NCBI GenBank assembly: GCA_033557835.1
Contig: JAWQRO010000126.1
Span: 1 to 53,886 of the forward strand
Length of the DNA: 53,886 nt
From: Helochares maculicollis
Lineage: Eukaryota > Arthropoda > Insecta > Coleoptera > Hydrophilidae
Direction: 5' to 3'
In this document: positions 12,601 through 22,871 of the stretch, piece by piece
How positions within the stretch are numbered: the stretch's first letter is position 1
Layout of the letters: each line of letters begins with the position of its first letter
Program-made: the position numbers and the translations under genes
The notes under the pieces: generated by a model
The model's input: the letters and a program-made list of their open reading frames with translations, nothing else
What the model was told of the DNA's origin: nothing
The model's database searches: none

Positions 12601-15301
12601 TACTACTGGTAATGTGCATGTGATCAAAAGCTTTACTTGTTAGTAAGAACTGTATTTTGGAATTAAATATTGTGTGTTTACTATCAAATCTCGAAGCCAG
12701 TTTGCATCTTCTGTTTATTTCTGGGAGAAGCTATCTTAAATCTTGGACTGACTGGTCTCAGTTAATGTATTATTCAACTTTTTTCAATGTTTCTCCATTA
12801 ATGGTTATATCTGTAGCTAGTTTAAATTTATTGAACATCACTTTTGTCTTTATATGGTTTATTTGCAAGCCAACTTTCTGAATACCAGTATATAACTCTT
12901 TGATTAGATTTTGAAACCCGTTTGAACTATTCGTTATAAGCACTGTGAATAGAGATATTGAGTCTTTTAACATTTTCATCCTTTATTGTCCCAGTTTAAC
13001 TTTCTGAGGTGTACTAATGTGGCCGTGAATATCATAGAGGGCACCTAGTTTCCTACATGAACACCTCTAGCTGATTTTGCAATACAGATGAGTTCTTTTC
13101 TAAAACTATTTTTAACTCAATGTTACAGATGTTGACTGTGGCTCACCAGGAAAAGTAGAAAATGGCAAAATAACACTAGCATCAAATGCCACTTATTACG
13201 GAGCATTAGCTCTTTACGCATGCGATCCAAACTTTGAACTTGATGGAGTTTCTCGACGACTATGCTTAGATAACGGAACATGGAGTTCTGATCCACCTGT
13301 TTGTAGAGGTAAGCAATTCAGTTGATGTTTTTAATGTAAGTCTAATCATGTGCAAATTTTGTTGTAGAAATCCAATGCAAGGATCCAGATGTATTAAATG
13401 GCGTATTGTTTCAAGTTAGCACACACAGTGTTGGAGGTATTGCCCATTATTCTTGCCCTAGAGGTCACAATATGCAAGGAAATTCCACAAGGGTGTGCCT
13501 AAAACATGGATCTTGGAGTGGACAAGCTCCCACTTGCTTATGTAAGACAAATATACTAAAAAAATATGATCAGGGATTTAAATATCGCATTTGAAACTAT
13601 GAAGCATAAAACATAATAATTGCAAAACAACTTTCTGCACTAAAGCTGCAGCAATTTTCTTTGATTATCTTGAAGCATTGTGAAACTATTTTTATTTGCC
13701 TGAAGCAATACAAGAAAAATAAGAAATTCTAATGTAGTATTAAATTTCTTCATTATCTTTCGGTGTTAGCACTGAACCTTCAAATTCAATTTGTTCTGTT
13801 TTTTGAGACTCTTTATAATCAAGCTTATATGTTTCAGAACTAGATTTTCGAAGCAAATACCCTAAAGTCTCTTCATATGTCTGGTTTTCAAATTTAGCAA
13901 ATTCTGATATCAACATGAACTTTGTTTTTGCAAACATCTCCATAATTTCCGTTTTAAACAAGTCAAATTCACTTCTGATATATTTTTCCATTCCATGCAC
14001 TTCTTCTTTTATCTGTTCCTTGATTATTTTACGCAGATCACTTTCTACATCTTCTTTAGAAAACACTTCAGAAATAGTGGAGGGATCAGTTTCGATCTTA
14101 CTGTGTCTCTTTTTCATCAGGCTGGCTAAAGCCAAGCGATTTTTTGAATCCATTGCTATGCTTTCGTCACCCAGTGCATATAAATCGTAGTCTTCTTGCA
14201 TATTTAGGATCTTGTCGTGAACAAATTCATTGTTTTTAAACACAGTCCTTACAGACCTATCTGATGCACTACTAAGTGGAGTGCGGGAACTTTTCATTTT
14301 TATTATGCTCATATAAGAGCGATCTAAAACGCATATGATACGTTGTAAGCAATCAAAACGCACGAATAACGAGGAATTTTCCAGTACCGCAATTAATTAA
14401 CATTGAAGTTGTCAATTGCACGACTTTTAATATTTTAATATTAGTGACATTCTATAGCATTCTTAGTTTTTGTAACAAACTATTTGTTTTAGTTAATGTA
14501 TGTTTCCTAACTCACATTTGAATATGTTTTAACAATGACTTCATTTTATTGATGAAACAATTCCTTGTTTAACATTTTTTATCATTTGTAGCTGTCGACT
14601 GCAAACATCCTGGCAATATAGAAAATGGCAGAGTTATTATAATGAATGGAACAACTTATAATAGTGCAATTGAATATCATTGTGTGCCTCCATTTGAAAG
14701 AACTGGGCCTTATTTGAGAAAATGCTTAGAAACTGGTGACTGGTCTGGCGAAGAGCCTAGATGTGAGGGTAAGTGTGATTTAAAATAATACCACTGCTAA
14801 TTTTTTTATAATATATTATAAAATTGAAATATTTTGATCTCTCTATTTGCAGTAGTCACTGGAGAGCCACAAGACAATTCTAGCTTAGGAACAAGCATTG
14901 GAATTGGTGCAGGGGTTGTTCTATTTTTACTCATCCTTTTAGGGTTAATATATTTGAAATTGTAAGTGCATATTATTTTGTTCACATTAAATGTAAGTCA
15001 TTTAATTTAAATTTGTAATTTCAGGAGAAAAGCAACTCCAGTTAAAAATACTGAAAATGTGGAAGGAGCCGAAAGGAAAGAGGACAGAAATGCCGCTGTT
15101 ATGAGTTATTCTACATTAAGTGACCGTAATGGTTACACACATTCCCACTTATCACCTAACATTTATGAAAATATTCACGATGAAAATATGTACGATGCTC
15201 CATATGAAGAAACCAGCAGGGATAGTGGGACGTACGAGCCAGAACCAATTGGTCGACAAAACGGAAACGTGATCACTATTAATGGGGTTGCTATCAGATG
15301 A
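3424..15301 (+). CDS. fw: Furrowed-like cell-surface lectin with ten sushi domains (5' partial)
   Basis: Fifteen exons assemble into one open frame of 1029 residues: 3424-3729, 6573-6695, 7527-7817, 8786-8935, 10087-10263, 10479-10777, 10865-11099, 11154-11327, 11382-11561, 11654-11893, 13129-13308, 13368-13541, 14592-14768, 14853-14961, 15025-15301. All have GT-AG borders, and nearly every border is phase 1, typical of shuffled extracellular modules. The order is F-type lectin (1-142), C-type lectin (about 145-289), ten sushi domains (290-901), one membrane helix (about 915-936) and a 92-residue tail. This is the architecture of Drosophila Furrowed, a selectin-like adhesion protein that helps stabilise Frizzled at cell junctions in planar polarity. 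The signal-peptide exon is missing from view. The gene ends tail to tail with the transporter gene at 16456. Family assignment is firm; the symbol rests on domain order and local similarity. Confidence 0.93.
3730..6572 (+). other. furrowed intron, nothing recognised
   Basis: A 2.8-kb AT-rich intron bounded by a GTAAAT donor and a TTTCAG acceptor. No coding, RNA-gene or clear mobile-element signature was seen. Confidence 0.6.
6696..7526 (+). other. furrowed intron, nothing recognised
   Basis: An intron of 831 bp with a GTAAGA donor and a TTTAG acceptor. No other feature was seen. Confidence 0.6.
7527..8935 (+). other. fw: furrowed exons 3-4: C-type lectin domain
   Basis: Exons 7527-7817 and 8786-8935 encode the domain. 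The conserved pieces are CYEFG, ARAYCKSHSGDLVHG, LVWIGAQ, WKWVNG, then KDQPNNYNGEQNCVVL, WLWNDVGC and HWIC. The WND calcium-site triplet is intact. The sugar-specificity triplet is QPN, which is neither the mannose-type EPN nor the galactose-type QPD. The intervening intron (7818-8785) shows nothing recognisable. Confidence 0.9.
8936..10086 (+). other. furrowed intron, nothing recognised
   Basis: A 1.15-kb AT-rich intron with a GTAAGT donor. The acceptor AACAG at 10082-10086 has a weak pyrimidine tract but gives the required phase 1 and starts the first sushi domain as TPSSCGSPD. Confidence 0.55.
12126..13080 (-). mobile_element. RTE-like non-LTR retrotransposon remnant, antisense in a furrowed intron
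   Basis: On the minus strand the region 12770-12960 reads LITNSSNGFQNLIKELYTG...VGLQINHIKTKVMFNKF, the post-active-site block of non-LTR reverse transcriptases. Further along, near 12430-12560, it reads VIERSMLEIIKRDKLYLDN...VGDVINRIKSLKRQ, the region after the reverse transcriptase domain in RTE/BovB-like elements. Several stops and frameshifts are present. The plus-strand ATC triplet run at 12126-12137 would be the short tandem 3' tail that RTE elements often carry. It is a decayed passenger in the intron 11894-13128. Confidence 0.65.
13691..13696 (-). terminator. Polyadenylation signal of the nested ORF
   Basis: AATAAA on the minus strand, 44 bp downstream of the stop codon at 13740. The spacing is plausible for a short 3' UTR. 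Confidence 0.4.
13740..14312 (-). CDS. Unknown 190-residue protein nested antisense in a furrowed intron
   Basis: An uninterrupted ORF from the ATG at 14312-14310 (MSIIKMKSSRT) to the TAA at 13742-13740, inside the furrowed intron 13542-14591 but on the opposite strand. The frame stays open upstream to 14396 with no earlier ATG, so either this ATG is the start or a 5' exon is missing. The protein is charged and mostly helical. The middle (SKEDVESDLRKIIKEQIKEE and the next 40 residues) looks like an amphipathic or coiled-coil helix; no signal peptide or membrane span is seen. A minus-strand AATAAA lies 44 bp past the stop. I do not recognise the family; the helical tail is loosely like C-terminal regions of centrosomal NEDD1-type proteins, which I do not claim. 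It could be a nested gene, a retrocopy without introns, or a terminal exon. Confidence 0.55.
   Translation of the reverse strand: MSIIKMKSSRTPLSSASDRSVRTVFKNNEFVHDKILNMQEDYDLYALGDESIAMDSKNRLALASLMKKRHSKIETDPSTISEVFSKEDVESDLRKIIKEQIKEEVHGMEKYIRSEFDLFKTEIMEMFAKTKFMLISEFAKFENQTYEETLGYLLRKSSSETYKLDYKESQKTEQIEFEGSVLTPKDNEEI
14853..15301 (+). other. fw: furrowed last two exons: membrane helix and cytoplasmic tail
   Basis: Exon 14853-14961 encodes a short stalk and a hydrophobic helix (IGIGAGVVLFLLILLGLIYL). Exon 15025-15301 encodes the tail. The tail holds clustered tyrosines in YSTL, PNIYENI, NMYDAPYEE and TYEP contexts, resembling sorting or SH2-docking sites. TGA is at 15299-15301. Confidence 0.9.
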
Positions 15302-15763
15302 AATTAACGTTCATCCCTGATTGTAAAAATTGTATTTATTGTTGTTACGTTTAAATAGTCTATGTGTAAAAATTCTCTCAGAAAAATAAGTTTAATAGGT
15401 TTAGGATATGGAAGAAAAATCAAAATAATTCTAAACAAATTTTGTAAATAATGTTTTGTGATATCCAACTCCTATTAAGTTTTTTCTTATTTGCAAAGTC
15501 ACCGTTCCAGTATTGCTCTTCATGCATTAGAAAATTGATTTCTTTGACAATTTCTTCTTGTAAAATGTACAAATGCAAAAAAATATGTTTGTTTTGTAAA
15601 GTTTTGATTTTGTAAATAAGACTGACTCATCTTATAGCACCTTGCATTACCTAAATCACCAAATAATAATTATACTGTGTGATGTAAATATCTGTAAGAA
15701 TGTAAAATATTTGACGAATGTGATGATATTATGTAAATACTCATAACTCTAAAATAAGGATAA

Positions 15764-15786
15764 AATAAAATATATTTTTTAATAAA
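15764..15786 (+). terminator. furrowed polyadenylation signals
   Basis: Two AATAAA hexamers, at 15764-15769 and 15781-15786, about 465 bp past the furrowed stop codon, in a very AT-rich 3' UTR. Confidence 0.5.
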
Positions 15787-16279
15787 TGTTTAATACTTGG
15801 TTATGAAAGCATTTGCTTAAACTTCGCCTACCCACTATAATGTTTTATCGTATTTTCAAGAGTCGTTTACTTTTAACATTTTATTTTATTGAAAAATACT
15901 CATGTTACATTCAGTTAGATTCTCCAATTAATAGATTTTCGAATTTGTGCAGTTACGTGATGACCAATGCAACAACAATCTATGAATTTACATAATACTA
16001 AAAGATAGTAAGCTTTTTCTCAATGTATAGATCATGAAACATGAAACAAGAAAAATTAATTATAAAGATTCCTACTGCAAAATATCTTTGCTAATTTAAA
16101 AAGAACTTGTTTAATGACTTTTTACACAATTTTCACTTCACTTTGAGAGAAACATTGAATTTAAAAGTAAACAAAGCAATCTGTATTTAACAAAAGGCTA
16201 TTGTTTTTTTAATATTTCAAGAAGTTGCGATTATATTTTTGCACTTTTCTTTTAAATACCTGCATTTGTAAATTAAAAA

Positions 16280-16285
16280 TTTATT
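16280..16285 (-). terminator. Transporter gene polyadenylation signal
   Basis: AATAAA on the minus strand about 170 bp beyond the transporter stop codon (16458-16456). Confidence 0.4.
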
Positions 16286-16455
16286 TATATAAATAATTGC
16301 TGTAAATCTATAGCCATAAAACTAGTGATATTTTTTCAGCACTCCTTTGAAAAAACTTTTTAAAAATATCAACTATATTGGAGATGGACAATATAGGGCG
16401 CTAATGACAAGATTAATTTTTTTTGTTATATTTAATTATTAATATCAAAGTACAT

Positions 16456-19415
16456 TCAGTCTTCTTCATTTCTAGGCACTTCTAATTTTTCAGTCGTAGT
16501 ATTTTGAAAACAACTATCTATGAGCCATAAAACAACACAACCTATAGATAAAAGTGAAGCAGTATGTAACGTTATAGCATAAGAATTTGTAATATCGTGG
16601 GTAAACCCAATAATAGGGCCAATAATTAAAGATATTATACCATTTGCCACCATGGATAGCCCAGTAGCAGTTGCTAAATTTTCAAACTTAACATATTTTG
16701 GTATAATTAATGATTGGAAGACAGCTTTGATGCCTTTTGCTAAGCCGAGAATAACGGCTGATGATAACACAATGTAGCGTTCATCAAAGAATATCGCTAA
16801 GAGAGTTCTACCAACTGATGAACTCATTAAAGCAAATCCATACATTACTTTTGAACTCCAACCGCTTTTGTGCGCTATCATAGGAATTATGAGTCTACCT
16901 AAAATATCAGCAGCACATTGTATTGACATGGCAAGACCTACATCGGTTAGTGAAAAATTGGCATATTCAGAGAGTATAAAAGGCATCATTAACACGATAT
17001 TTAGTTCTGAAGCAAACGAAATGCTCATTCCAATAATTATAACTAAGTATACCCGATTCAGTAGAAGTTCAAAGTTAAAAATTTTGCATATCTCCTTAAA
17101 TACATTTACTTGAACTTTTGATTTTGTTGTTTTCTTATAAACGACATTTTCATCCTGTAAGCTTTCACTTTCTGACATGTGTCCTTCTTCCACCTTGAGT
17201 GTGTTCCCTCGTTTTGTAGTGTTGATGGGTCTTAGTAAAACTGTCAATGGAATTGAGTGAAACGCTAACGCTGCTAGGATTAGAATGGTCCCTTGTGTTC
17301 CAAAATTATTTAGAAAATAAATGCAAATATATGGCATTATGACGGGAATTAGACCAACACCAGTTACTTGCAGACTCACTGCAATTGTGAGTTTTTCTTT
17401 GAAGTAAGTATATACTGCCAAATATAACGATGGCATTAGTATCCCATGTCCAGTACCTAGAAGAAAAATATCATATTGAGCGATTATTAAATCATTAGTC
17501 AATAAGCAAATTAATGAGGAATATATAAATTATAAAAGATTCATGAAGCTCAATAGAGCACCAAAAAAAATTTACAAATAAACTTGTTTATTTTACATAC
17601 CTATTAAAATACTGACTGTAAAAATGAGTGTGCCATAATTATTTGCAAATGCAGTTAAGAAGATGCCACAACATAGAAGAATTGACCCAAATGTAGCTAC
17701 TTGTCGAAAATTATATTTTTTTAGAAGTGGGCCCGTGAAAAGGCCGAGGCTGCACATTATGGAACTGTGCAAATGTAACAGGAATGAAATTTCTGCTGCT
17801 GTGATGTTCATTTCGTGAAGTTTACTTTCAAAAATAATCCCAAAGCATTGTGTCAGAGGCATAACACAGGACTGAAAAGATTTACAGTGTGAATTTAAAA
17901 GGTAAATTAGTTACATATTTAGGTAATTACTTTTATGATTTTTACTTTTCCTAATTACAAATAGGAAAATATTGTGATCAATTTCAAGATTTTGATAATC
18001 TTCATATTTTGACTGCTTCTGAGTCCGTTTGATTTATTTTTGCATGCCATGTGTTTATTTAAGTATATATGCATATTTGCTCAAAGTTGTAAAATTTTCT
18101 AAATCAAGTAATTTTAAACAAATCAAAAAAATTAAAGAGGGACTCTACCTGCATACCTTTAATTTTAATCAATGAAATCCTGAATGTTTTGCGAATTTGG
18201 AAAATTTTGTTTGCATATCTGTTTGTTAAAGCTTTTTAATTTATCTCTCTGCAATTATTTTGATACAATACAATATGCAACTAGCTGATCAACATCATTA
18301 TGCAGTTTTTGCCCACAAAAGAATGCTTGAGTTGGATACTTTCTTTAAATAATTATATATTTAAAAACAATTCTTATGGTAGATATCCTTCACAAATACA
18401 TTGAAATAAATATAAAATTAAAATTCATCTCATTGTCTTTTAATTGTTCATTTTTACTCTAAGATAAATTCTAAAAGTCAATTTGAATAAACATTAATTA
18501 ATCCACCTTCCAAATTCGTAATGGTTTAAAACACAATTTTAGAAAAATTTAAAGAAAATCTCTCTCTTTATTGATCCACTCATAAAACAAAGTTGGCTAT
18601 TTTTTACAAGTTTAGCTACTACAGCGCCTTTGATTTGTAACTCTTTCATTGAATATTTTAACTATTGATCTGAAATAGGAATCGTGTTTGTAGTAAAATC
18701 TAATGAAGTAGTTAACGATTTTATACATAATATAAATGTTTAATAAATAACTAAGAAGTGGTGACAAATGATTGACGATAGTAAAAATATTTTTGTTAAT
18801 AGAAATGACTTTGACATGTGAACGTTCTGAATTACTCGATTCTTATTGGTCCTCCGCCTTTAAGAGCGCTTCTAATTTAATTTGATTGGTAAAATTAGAA
18901 CTTAGAACTCTGACTTTTTATAAATAGTTAAGGTTGATGTAGTTGTAAATTTACGATTTGTCAATTCATCTTATAATATATACTGAATTATATTTTGTGA
19001 AAGAGTTGTTAAAGAAATTAATTTAATATAGATTAGGAGAACATACGATGACATCTAGTGGGGAAGCGCGCAGTGTTCTCAGTGAGGATAGTAGGTATTT
19101 ATTTAAATAGCTTACAATTGATATACAACTTCCACAACCAATCAACAAATATTTACATGAACTATCTTCATACACATGTTGCAATTAACAAAAATATACG
19201 TATAATGCTGTGTAAATATTTAAGAAATATTATTTTGCTTTATTTATCAACATCAATCTCAAATAATGTTTGTTGTATTCCAACTAGAAACCTGTCGCCA
19301 GAGCTTTAAAAATAGATAAACGAGTTTTACTTACATTAATAAGAACACTCGTTACTAATATTATCCATCCATAACCTCCATCAGGGGGAACGTACCCCCT
19401 ATTATTGTCACTCAT
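16456..19415 (-). CDS. Monocarboxylate transporter-like protein (SLC16, MFS)
   Basis: Three coding exons, 19335-19415, 17601-17871 and 16456-17456, join in frame (phase 0, then phase 1) into exactly 450 residues. The 27-residue first exon carries the SLC16 signature PPDGGYGW. The second join recreates SILIGTGHGILMPSLYLAVY, the TM4-TM5 block. About 12 hydrophobic helices are split by a charged central loop (RPINTTKRGNTLKVEEG...), as in MCTs. In TM8, ADILGR places Asp301 and Arg305 four residues apart, matching the proton/substrate pair Asp302/Arg306 of mammalian MCT1. It is therefore likely a plasma-membrane transporter of a small carboxylate or related solute; substrate unknown. Intron 1 is 1.46 kb and contains an unrelated TATA box. 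ATG at 19415-19413 has A at -3. Confidence 0.9.
18919..19094 (+). promoter_or_regulatory. Orphan TATA box and candidate first exon inside transporter intron 1
   Basis: TATAAATAG sits at 18919-18927, with ATTGGT and TGATTGGT (inverted CCAAT) boxes 20-80 bp upstream. About 120 bp downstream an ATG at 19048 opens MTSSGEARSVLSEDS. This runs into a possible splice donor (AG|GTATTT at 19095; a second, GTGAGG, at 19082). The frame stops at about 20 codons if unspliced. No matching downstream exon was found, so this may be a real first exon of an unseen plus-strand gene, a non-coding RNA start, or chance. Confidence 0.25.
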
Positions 19416-19435
19416 CTTACTGGTGTTCCACTCAT
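19412..19435 (-). promoter_or_regulatory. Upstream ORF overlapping the transporter start codon
   Basis: Just upstream of the transporter ATG, in another frame, an ATG at 19435-19433 opens MSGTPVR. Its TGA (19414-19412) overlaps the main start codon as ATGA. Such overlap allows terminating ribosomes to reinitiate, or reduces main-ORF translation, if this region is in the mRNA. The uORF start has a poorer context (T at -3) than the main start. Confidence 0.4.
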
Positions 19436-20879
19436 TGAAACTTCTGAAAGTGGATTAAGATGAAGCGGCCATGTAAACTTTCTTATCTTTCATAATCTGC
19501 TTATAACAATGCTACTAAACTTTATCATTTAATAATCACTATGTACATGTGTAAATGAATGCGCTGTCTTTCTCTACCGAATGCAGTTATGATAATACGA
19601 TTGTGTGAATAAATGCAATATCAATGGATGGTAAATTTACTTAGTTTTATCGGTGGATTTATTGCCTAAAATAAATATAACACTAAAATGAAAATGAACA
19701 CATTAAAACTGATGTGTAAATGCAGGTTTCACAAATTAGTAAATGTTTCAAAAGTATTCTTTACAGGATAGATCTGCAAGACTAGGTTGTTTTATTTAAT
19801 TTGAAAAGATTATGCAGGTTATAAATAAATTACGTGCATACAAAAACCGTGCTTTAATTATCTATATGTGCATTATTAACCGTATATATTATATACATTA
19901 AATGTACCAACATTGGAGCAGTATATCATGTAAATTAATTTAGATGGTTATGTTTATTTACTTGAGATGATATTGCTACATTTTAGAGAGATAATTATGT
20001 AAATCTGGAAAAATATTTATTTCATGAAAATCGGTTATTAAAAAATGTTGACAAATGCTATTTTTTGTTTATATGTTAAAAGAGGTATACTTGATACTTT
20101 TATAAGATGATGGTATAAGAGGCAAGAAATTAATTTTGTTTGAAACCGTATCCATTTGGTCAAATATGTTTTGCTTAGCTAATTGGTTCATTGAAATGAG
20201 GAGTATTTTAATTAATTTTGAAAGTCATACTGAATATTGATTAACAATTAGATAAATAAAAAGGAAGGTTTATTTTAACGAAGTTAATTAAGTATTTTCT
20301 TAGATGAATGTATGATATTGTTTTACGAAATTACTAAATAACGCTTTTAGAATATGAAGTCACGAATGTTTACAAAAATTGCCCTCATAATACTGAAAAC
20401 ATCAAAACACTAGCTGATGGATATCGTGCTGTCCTGTAGGTTTATCCCTGTATGATTAGTATCGGTAAATGAAACATTAAATATTCATTACATCTTCGAA
20501 TAAGGTAATTTGTGCAGGATATCGCTTAGATATATTTATAATTATATTTATACTCTTGTCTGCCGACCGGTCGGTTTGTATTGCAAAATTTTAAGCATTA
20601 TCAAAGTAGTATATTAAATCAAAAACACATTTTTTTTTGTTTTTCAATCATATCAGCCGTTACAAATATATATTTAAAACTTATTTAATATTGGTCAATG
20701 GAAATCACGAACAAATTCTTTGACATCATTTGAGTTACAAGTTAGTATGAAATAGATTAGTATACTCACATTACTTCTACTTAAATTACAACAAATTATA
20801 TTTGTAAATTTGTTGCAAATAATAAATTAAAGGCAGATTATCCCGTTCAATTCCAGAAAATAGTCACTTGAAGTGTACA
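19436..20879. other. Intergenic sequence, nothing recognised
   Basis: AT-rich sequence between the transporter 5' end and a repeat. The first part probably holds the transporter 5' UTR or promoter; a pyrimidine-rich TTTCAG just upstream of the uORF (minus strand) could be an acceptor of a 5' UTR intron. Nothing else was recognised. Confidence 0.4.
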
Positions 20880-21195
20880 AACACAACCTCCATTTTTTTA
20901 TACAAATTTATCCAACATTTAATAATAATTCAATTATGGTTTGTATCCATTATTAGATTGGAAAGAACAAGAGTGTTTTGGTGCTATTTTTAATCCAGTC
21001 TAGGTGTGTATTTTCAGCTAAATCTGTAGCTGCATCTAATGTTTCCTTCATTTAGCTATGCTAAGAGAAAATAATACCAGACAAACAAATGTACAGAACA
21101 CATGCACCCTAATTAATACATTTGACCTTTGAAAATCTCCAATTAAAAGTTAAAATAAATACATTTAATCGTTTAAAAGTTACAATGAAATGTTC
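20880..21195. repeat. Dispersed repeat, copy 1 (pair with 25540-25875)
   Basis: The stretch around 20940-21060 and its continuation to 21195 align with 25615-25875. Shared landmarks, in the same order, are TTTG(T/C)ATCCATT, GAGT(G/C)TTTTGGT, CTGTAGCTGCA and AAAAGTTACAATGAAA. Divergence is substantial. Element class unknown. Confidence 0.55.
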
Positions 21196-21219
21196 ATCGT
21201 TTTTAATCCTAAGTCCAAG

Positions 21220-22125
21220 TTTTTACATCCCTGAATTACTATACGATGGATAGTAAAGGCAAGGTACTGGGATCATGAAAAAATTTGACCTCGAGATTTT
21301 GAGTATCTCTGAATCTATTTTGACCATTTTTGGCATGTTGTCTGTGTGTATGCAAACACGATAGCGGTTAAACCGTATGAGATGGAGGAATAGAATTTGG
21401 TATATTGCTATTATCGCAAAAACGTAGATCTGTATCATCTTTTGAGGCATGTAGGACCACCAGACGTACTCGTTTACCTACACAGTTTTGAAATCTTACA
21501 AGTAACGTAGTCTTTAAAATTAATCTATCCGATTGAAATTTTGTGCTCATCTTAATTATCACAAAAAACTCAGAGGTACAAATTTTTAACATGATCGAAG
21601 CACCGGGAGTGCTATTTTTATAATTTTAAAAATTCCAATTTTAGTAGGCTTTGGAATAAAATTTTGTACAAAAATGCTAAACATGGAAAATATAGCAATA
21701 ATAGCAATAGCTCCGTGTAAATTTGAAAACTGGAAGTGGAACTTTACCGTCAAATTTAATTTTTTAGTTGTGAATTTATATTGTCAAATTTTGCCCTTCC
21801 TTTAGTTATGAATTCCCATTTTAAAATGCAAGCCTTCGCACAAGCGTTCCATATTGCAGTCTAGTTTCTAAACACAAATTATTGTACATTACATAAAGAA
21901 ATATTAACAATATACGGATGATATATATGCACTGAAAAAGAATTGAATATATTAATGTGGTGGATATAGACATTGATGTTAGTGTTAATTATGAATATTA
22001 AAACTTTTGCTTTTAGTTTTGAAGCGCATGTAAGTGTTTGGAGAGTTATTATTATAAATCGCAGGTACTTTTGAGTCGTACATATATTTATACGGGAATG
22101 TTGAGTGGAGGACACTCCAGATTTT
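21220..22125. repeat. Dispersed repeat R, intergenic copy
   Basis: This copy starts near an ATTACTATACGATG block and includes GGATCATGAAAAAATT, GACCTCGAGATTTTGA, AACACGATAGCGGT and GAAGCGCATGTAAGTGTTTG, ending around ACACTCCAGATTTTT. The same blocks occur in the same order at 33418-34835. Short translated ORFs in it look incidental. No transposase or terminal repeats were found, so it may be a non-autonomous element. Confidence 0.7.
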
Positions 22126-22839
22126 TTGCGAAAGAAAGGTCGAACTTTGGACATCCCTGGCTCAAAAGCAGGTATTAATTTTGGTTTTTCATTTTTAAGC
22201 CCACAGTTAAGATCTAGAGAGTAGGAATAATTTTGAAGTTTGTATAAAAGTATCTGTCAATTAAAAATTAATAATTAGTTTATACAAATTTCGGAATATT
22301 ATTAGCTATTGATATGCTAACCATAAAAGACATGTCTTATTACGCTAGAATTATGGTAAGTGTATTTTTGGTTTCGAGATATTACGAAATTTTGTTGTGA
22401 CTTCTTCTTCAGAAAATAGATTTCCTTGACTGTATATGTGTAGCGATGTCTTTTTATTGGTAATTTTTCGAAATAAGGTTGTAGAAATGGGTAGAAGCCG
22501 TGCAGTGTAAATTATTTACAATGCGTTTCAAAATAAGGCATCGCACATCGGATTCTCACTTCTTTAAAGCCAATTTCTCATGTGAAATAAAATTTTACTC
22601 GACCATCTCTTAGACACGAGGCTTATTTGGTGGTGTATAAAATCCATTTTATTATATTATCAGGCCGCGTTTGTTTAAATTTAAATGATTTCGATGAATG
22701 CTGCTTTTCTATGCCATGGCATAGCTGCTTTCAGCAATCACAGATTCTTATTCTTAGAAATGTTCAGGATGCAGGGTTTACTGTTTTTACAAACTAAAAA
22801 ATCTTGAATAAAAACGTTGAAATATAATTTTTAAAATTA
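22126..22839. other. Intergenic sequence, nothing recognised
   Basis: AT-rich spacer between repeat R and the 3' end of awd. Confidence 0.5.
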
Positions 22840-22845
22840 TTTATT
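22840..22845 (-). terminator. awd polyadenylation signal
   Basis: AATAAA on the minus strand, 27 bp past the awd stop codon. The 3' UTR would be unusually short; later signals may also be used. Confidence 0.45.
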
Positions 22846-22871
22846 AAGGCTTGTATATAAGGAATAATAAC

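Larger units (their letters stand above)
10087..14768 (+). other. fw: furrowed exons 5-13: ten sushi (CCP) domains
   Basis: Each domain keeps four Cys and the late W-x(n)-P-x-C signature, for example FWTGMSPSC, WTDSEPQC, WSGKAPAC, WSGDTPSC, WSGTTPTC, WSDFSPKC, WSGDVPQC, WSSDPPVC, WSGQAPTC and WSGEEPRC. Most domains are single exons with phase 1 borders. The exception is the third, split by a phase 0 intron between 10777 and 10865. The seventh (exon 11654-11893) carries an insert of about 20 residues after its first strand. Ten is the number in Drosophila Furrowed. Confidence 0.92.
15302..16455. other. Converging 3' UTRs of furrowed and the transporter gene
   Basis: About 1.15 kb of AT-rich sequence between two converging stop codons. 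It holds the polyadenylation signals listed separately and nothing else I recognise. Confidence 0.6.

Noticed and set aside
13915..14190. 91-codon plus-strand ORF in the furrowed intron
   Set aside because: Shadow of the longer minus-strand nested ORF.
17457..17502. Upstream Met of the longest transporter ORF
   Set aside because: These codons lie in an intron; the CTAG acceptor before GTACTGG joins the previous exon in phase 1 and restores a conserved MCT block.
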